A stretch of DNA of 64,000 bases from Planctomycetota bacterium. GTDB taxonomy: Bacteria; Planctomycetota; Phycisphaerae; Phycisphaerales; UBA1924. The stretch spans positions 124,001 through 188,000 of the forward strand of contig JAGWZK010000002.1 of NCBI GenBank assembly GCA_018968885.1, in the 5' to 3' direction. The notes under the pieces are model-generated. The model was not told the DNA's origin. It did no database searches and worked only from the letters and a program-made list of their open reading frames with translations. The stretch's first letter is position 1. The number at the start of each line of letters is the position of its first letter. Below, piece after piece: positions 60,694 to 64,000 of the stretch. The translations under genes were made by a program, and so were the position numbers.

Positions 60694-63618
60694 ATGACCT
60701 TCGCGATGCCCCCATCACGGTCAGAACCCGGCTCGGCCCCGGCGACCGCTGCGCTGGCGAGGGCCCTGCGGCGGCGCGACATCGCGTCCCGGTTTCTGAC
60801 GGCTTTGCCCGTATCGCTGACGTGCAGCACGCTGGTCTGGACGGGTGCGGTGGCACTGTGCCGCTGGGAAAATTCGCCGATGCCGCAGTGGGCGTTTGCC
60901 GGGTTTCTGGGAGGAATGTCCTTGTTCGCAGCGGCGTACTACGGCTGGTCGCGTGCGCGGACGGAATTGACGCTGCTGATGCACGCAGATCAGACCTTGC
61001 GGCTGAACAGCGCACTCTCGAATGCGTGGCAATTGCGGTCGGAGTCCTCGCCCTTTGCGCAAGTGGCTGTGCAGTCGGGTGAGGCGGAGGCACGCACACT
61101 TCATTCACCTGATCGGGCCAAGGTTGTGCCGCTGCGATTTGGTTCGGCGATGCGATCGGTCGTGTCTATCGGCGTGTGTTCGATTTCGCTTGCCGGTGCG
61201 GCTGCGGTGTGGTGGTGGATGCCGAATGAAAGATTCAACGAGGGGACACTGACGCAGAATCAGGCCGAGCAGCTGATTGAACAAGCGGCGGAGGTAGTGG
61301 CACCGCTTTCTCCTGAGTCGGTCACCTCGGAACCTGTTCGCGAAGACGCGATCGCGGCTCGGGCGAGAGCGGAACTGGATGCTATTGAGCAGGAACTGCG
61401 GCAAGGGAAAGTGAGCCCGGATGATGCCGCGTTGCAGGCGGCGAGGGCCTTGGAGGGCGCTGCGGAATCGATGGATGCTGAGACCCGGTCCGCGCAGGCC
61501 CAAGCCGATCGTGCGGCGGAGAAAGTGACACAGGCGGCGAGTTCTCTGGCTGACCGCGCTGAAGGCGGATCGACTGATGATCTGACCGAAGCGCTGGCTC
61601 GCGCGGAACTGACGCGTGCAGCAGCGCGGGCAGAAGAACTTGCGAGGCAACCGGGGCAACTGAGCGAGGAACAACGTCAGGCGCTGGCGGATGAATTGCA
61701 GGCATTGGCTGAGGCCATGCAGGAATCTGCGCGAGCAGAAACTGCTCAGAATCAAGGTCATGAGTCGCCGCGAGATGCGAACAAAACAGCATCTGTACCA
61801 GCTTCCACACCGGCTTCAACGTCTGCCTCTTCTTCTGCACCACCGCCTGCCGATGCGGCCCCCAACACTCAGAAGCCAACTGATGCGGCGAAGGGGTCTT
61901 CGCCATCACAAGACCCTCAAACTACACCCCCTCGCGAAGATCGCGACGAGCGGCCGCAGCAGGACATTGCCAGTGCTCTGCGGCGAGCTGCGGAACAGTT
62001 AAGGAATCAATCAGAGCAAACTGATCAGCAGGCAGCTCGCTCGGCAAATCGCGATGCCGCGAGTTCGGATGTTTCACGCGATGCGGGCCAGAAGAATTCG
62101 CAACGGGAGTCAGCGAACAGGAATGCGACTTCTGAAGCCAAAGAGCAGAGCTCACAAGGTAAAGAACGCCAAGAGAATCAACAGCAAACCCGGAACGGCA
62201 CATCACAAGATCAGCCATCGCGCGAGTCGGGCGAACAGGGCAACCAGGCAAAGCAGGGTGAGTCGAATCGCCAGCCGCAAAGCGACGGTGAAACACAGCG
62301 CGGCAGGCAGAACGACCAGTCGAGTGGTCAGAACCAGCCAGATCAGAAATCGCAGCAAAACCCCACAGGTGATCGCAAGGGCAGCGACCAGAACTCACGC
62401 CAATATGATTCATCGCGTTCCGGAAAAGAAGACTCTGCGGAATCCCCCAATGGCACTCCGCAGTCGCAGCAGAAGCCCAGCGCGCAGCGCGAGCAAACCA
62501 ATCCTCAGGGTGGATCATCGCAAAGCCGGCCAAACCCCGGCGAGAAGCAGACCGGCGACACGAGTCAGGGCCGCGAGGATCCAGCCGCCAAGCCGGGGCC
62601 CAACGATCAAAGCTCCGCCGCCCAAACTCGTGACGGGAAGAGTGGCGATCCGACTGAATCCAAGAATTCCGCGGCTGATCGCCAGAATCAACCCTCAAAG
62701 TCGCCTGGTAACGACGCCGCCACGCCTCGCACCGGTCGCCCGACTGAGAACCCCACGACCCAGGCGCAAACACAGAATCAGAATCCAGACCAAACGCGGG
62801 ACCGGACACAAGACCAGGCGAAGGAACAAAGCCCATCGCAACAAGAAACATCGACTCCGCTGGGCCCGCCGACATCGCGCCCGTCCGATCAGACCACCGA
62901 CCCACGCACCGGGCAACGCGAGCCGACCGACAAGCCAAACGCGTTGAGTGAACTGGCACAGAAGCTGCGCTCGGTGGATCGGGCTCGCCAGTCGCAAGAG
63001 AGTCCAGCACAAAATCTTCGCCAGAAGGCCCAGGAACTGCTGGCCCGCACTGATCCGCAGAACCAATCGCAAGGTGAGTCGCCTCAGAATCCACCAGCGC
63101 AGAATCAGCGTCAATCAGAACGCGGGAGCAACCAGCCGCGCACTTCTGAGGACGTTGCGAGTGCGAATCCCACACCTTCGGCACGCTCAGGATCCGACAC
63201 CTGGGGCAGCGCACCATCCAACCCATCCGGACGCGCGACTGAGGGCAATGCCTCGAACTCGCCCCGCACGCGTCAGGCGGGGGCATCGCAGACGGTCGAA
63301 TTCAACCCTGCCAACGCACCGAACAACTCTGCCTCCTCTGATCGAGTGATCGCCGAGTTGCCGGGCTTGCCGAACTCCAACACCACCGCTCGCGGCACGC
63401 CGACGCTTGGCGAATCCGTTTCGGCAGCCAAACGTCAGGCCGATCGCGCCATCGAAGGTCAGACGATTCCGCGCGAGTATCAGGATCTCATCCGCCGCGT
63501 CTTTCGTCGATATGAAAACCGGGCCCCGGTTTCACCGGCGACTGGGAGCACCACTCCGCCCGATTCTGCCCCACTCTCGCCGGATGCGGCGCCCGCATCA
63601 CCTCAGCCCCCCAAGTAA
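60694..63618 (+). CDS. Large membrane protein with Gln/Ser/Asn-rich low-complexity domain
   Basis: The protein (about 974 aa from ATG 60694) has three hydrophobic helices in its first 180 residues (LTALPVSLTCSTLVWTGAVAL; WAFAGFLGGMSLFAAAYYGW; SVVSIGVCSISLAGAAAVWWW). A helical coiled-coil-like region follows (about 185-340; AARARAELDAIEQELRQGKV). After that come roughly 500 residues of Gln/Ser/Asn/Pro/Arg-rich, probably disordered sequence. A short ordered C-terminus carries ESVSAAKRQADRAIEGQTIP and YQDLIRRVFRRYENRA. It ends 8 bp before a VWA-type gene. The layout fits the membrane proteins found beside MoxR/DUF58/VWA clusters in planctomycetes; its biochemical role is unknown. Confidence 0.8.
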   Translation: MTFAMPPSRSEPGSAPATAALARALRRRDIASRFLTALPVSLTCSTLVWTGAVALCRWENSPMPQWAFAGFLGGMSLFAAAYYGWSRARTELTLLMHADQTLRLNSALSNAWQLRSESSPFAQVAVQSGEAEARTLHSPDRAKVVPLRFGSAMRSVVSIGVCSISLAGAAAVWWWMPNERFNEGTLTQNQAEQLIEQAAEVVAPLSPESVTSEPVREDAIAARARAELDAIEQELRQGKVSPDDAALQAARALEGAAESMDAETRSAQAQADRAAEKVTQAASSLADRAEGGSTDDLTEALARAELTRAAARAEELARQPGQLSEEQRQALADELQALAEAMQESARAETAQNQGHESPRDANKTASVPASTPASTSASSSAPPPADAAPNTQKPTDAAKGSSPSQDPQTTPPREDRDERPQQDIASALRRAAEQLRNQSEQTDQQAARSANRDAASSDVSRDAGQKNSQRESANRNATSEAKEQSSQGKERQENQQQTRNGTSQDQPSRESGEQGNQAKQGESNRQPQSDGETQRGRQNDQSSGQNQPDQKSQQNPTGDRKGSDQNSRQYDSSRSGKEDSAESPNGTPQSQQKPSAQREQTNPQGGSSQSRPNPGEKQTGDTSQGREDPAAKPGPNDQSSAAQTRDGKSGDPTESKNSAADRQNQPSKSPGNDAATPRTGRPTENPTTQAQTQNQNPDQTRDRTQDQAKEQSPSQQETSTPLGPPTSRPSDQTTDPRTGQREPTDKPNALSELAQKLRSVDRARQSQESPAQNLRQKAQELLARTDPQNQSQGESPQNPPAQNQRQSERGSNQPRTSEDVASANPTPSARSGSDTWGSAPSNPSGRATEGNASNSPRTRQAGASQTVEFNPANAPNNSASSDRVIAELPGLPNSNTTARGTPTLGESVSAAKRQADRAIEGQTIPREYQDLIRRVFRRYENRAPVSPATGSTTPPDSAPLSPDAAPASPQPPK

Positions 63619-63626
63619 CTCCACGC

Positions 63627-64000
63627 ATGGCGTTCATCGACTTCACCACTATTCGCTTTGATCAGCCGCTGTGGCTGTGGGTGAGTGCTGCCGCCATTCC
63701 CATCGTGCTCATCGGGTGGTTTACCTTCTCCACGCTCTCGACATCTCGCAAAGTTGTGGCTCTCATCCTGCGCACGCTGCTCATTGTGGCTGTGGCGATC
63801 GCGCTGGCCGAACCCACGCGTGTGCAACGCACCGATGATCTTGCGGTCATCGCGCTGATCGACACTTCAGATTCGGCCCGCAACTACGCCGACGTTTCCG
63901 CCCTGCCGACGCGACTTGCTCCGGTGCTCGCTTCGCCGTCGCCGGCTGACTTGACTGGGGTGATCACCTTTGATGGCTTGCCTCGCCTGATGCGCACACC
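63627..64000 (+). CDS. Membrane-anchored VWA-domain protein, 3' truncated by window edge
   Basis: The open frame from ATG 63627 reaches the last base. It starts MAFIDFTTIRFDQPLWLWV, has two hydrophobic helices (WVSAAAIPIVLIGWFTF; VVALILRTLLIVAVAIALA), then RTDDLAVIALIDTSDSARN. DTSDS fits the DxSxS metal (MIDAS) motif of a von Willebrand A domain. This layout is that of BatA-like or large VWA/glutamine-amidotransferase-like membrane proteins of the MoxR-DUF58 cluster. It is translated directly after the Gln/Ser-rich membrane gene, so they are probably co-transcribed. Confidence 0.82.
   Translation, partial: MAFIDFTTIRFDQPLWLWVSAAAIPIVLIGWFTFSTLSTSRKVVALILRTLLIVAVAIALAEPTRVQRTDDLAVIALIDTSDSARNYADVSALPTRLAPVLASPSPADLTGVITFDGLPRLMRT

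Noticed and set aside
61922-63286. 454-aa minus-strand frame in the Gln/Ser-rich gene
   Set aside because: Shadow of a low-complexity region, with Cys/Arg/Trp-rich composition and no motif.

Overview
The window looks like a chromosomal segment of a planctomycete of the Phycisphaerae/Phycisphaerales type. The main evidence is five genes whose products end in a paired Asp-rich 'GC-type' dockerin-like repeat (core DFFDYLDFVAAF) closing on a C-terminal Cys. A surface protein with an N-terminal FEALEIRQLF-type planctomycete extracellular signal, the GC-rich base composition and a mix of leaderless and Shine-Dalgarno-led starts fit the same assignment. This is inference from sequence features; no 16S gene is present.

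Layout. 0-7 kb: the end of a GspE/PilB ATPase, then der, miaA and topA. 7-17 kb: two disrupted dockerin-type secreted genes flank a P-loop/deoxyribosyltransferase-like fusion, a repeat-built surface protein, a SpoIIE-type phosphatase and an FHA-GAF histidine kinase. 17-24 kb: a DinB protein, a hairpin array, an unrecognised (probably frameshifted) gene, holA, a CgeB-like glycosyltransferase divergent from an FkbM methyltransferase, and folP. 24-33 kb: a large secreted protein, a lipoprotein, two intact dockerin proteins (LamG-like and esterase), a DUF4190 protein, a ROK sugar kinase and a PTPS/QueD-family enzyme. 33-43 kb: ppk1, small membrane zinc-ribbon proteins, a DUF418 protein, a Cys-rich secreted protein, tRNA-Thr(CGT), and a third disrupted dockerin gene. 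43-48 kb: a TlpA-like thioredoxin, class I aldolase, and an rtcB operon. 48-64 kb: rimO, a stand-alone MshEN protein, clpS, mnmE-yidC, a metallophosphatase, tandem clpP genes, trpD, and the start of a large membrane/VWA cluster.

How the genes fit together. Housekeeping RNA and ribosome maintenance is well represented (der, miaA, mnmE, rimO, RtcB, an RbfA-like protein, tRNA-Thr), as is proteolysis (two ClpP plus the ClpS adaptor). Secreted, dockerin-tagged proteins form the accessory layer, and three of the five carry one disabling change each.

The most interesting locus is 46.5-48.7 kb. An RbfA-like gene overlaps rtcB by 4 bp. A GG-N10-GC sigma-54-type promoter and a perfect 20-bp palindrome lie upstream, and two tiny coupled ORFs with their own promoter and Shine-Dalgarno lie further upstream. 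A second unexplained layer is a family of intergenic paired hairpins whose stems differ between loci but stay paired, around a conserved CCAC(TG)GGCTA spacer (24.4, 32.9 and 41.7 kb).
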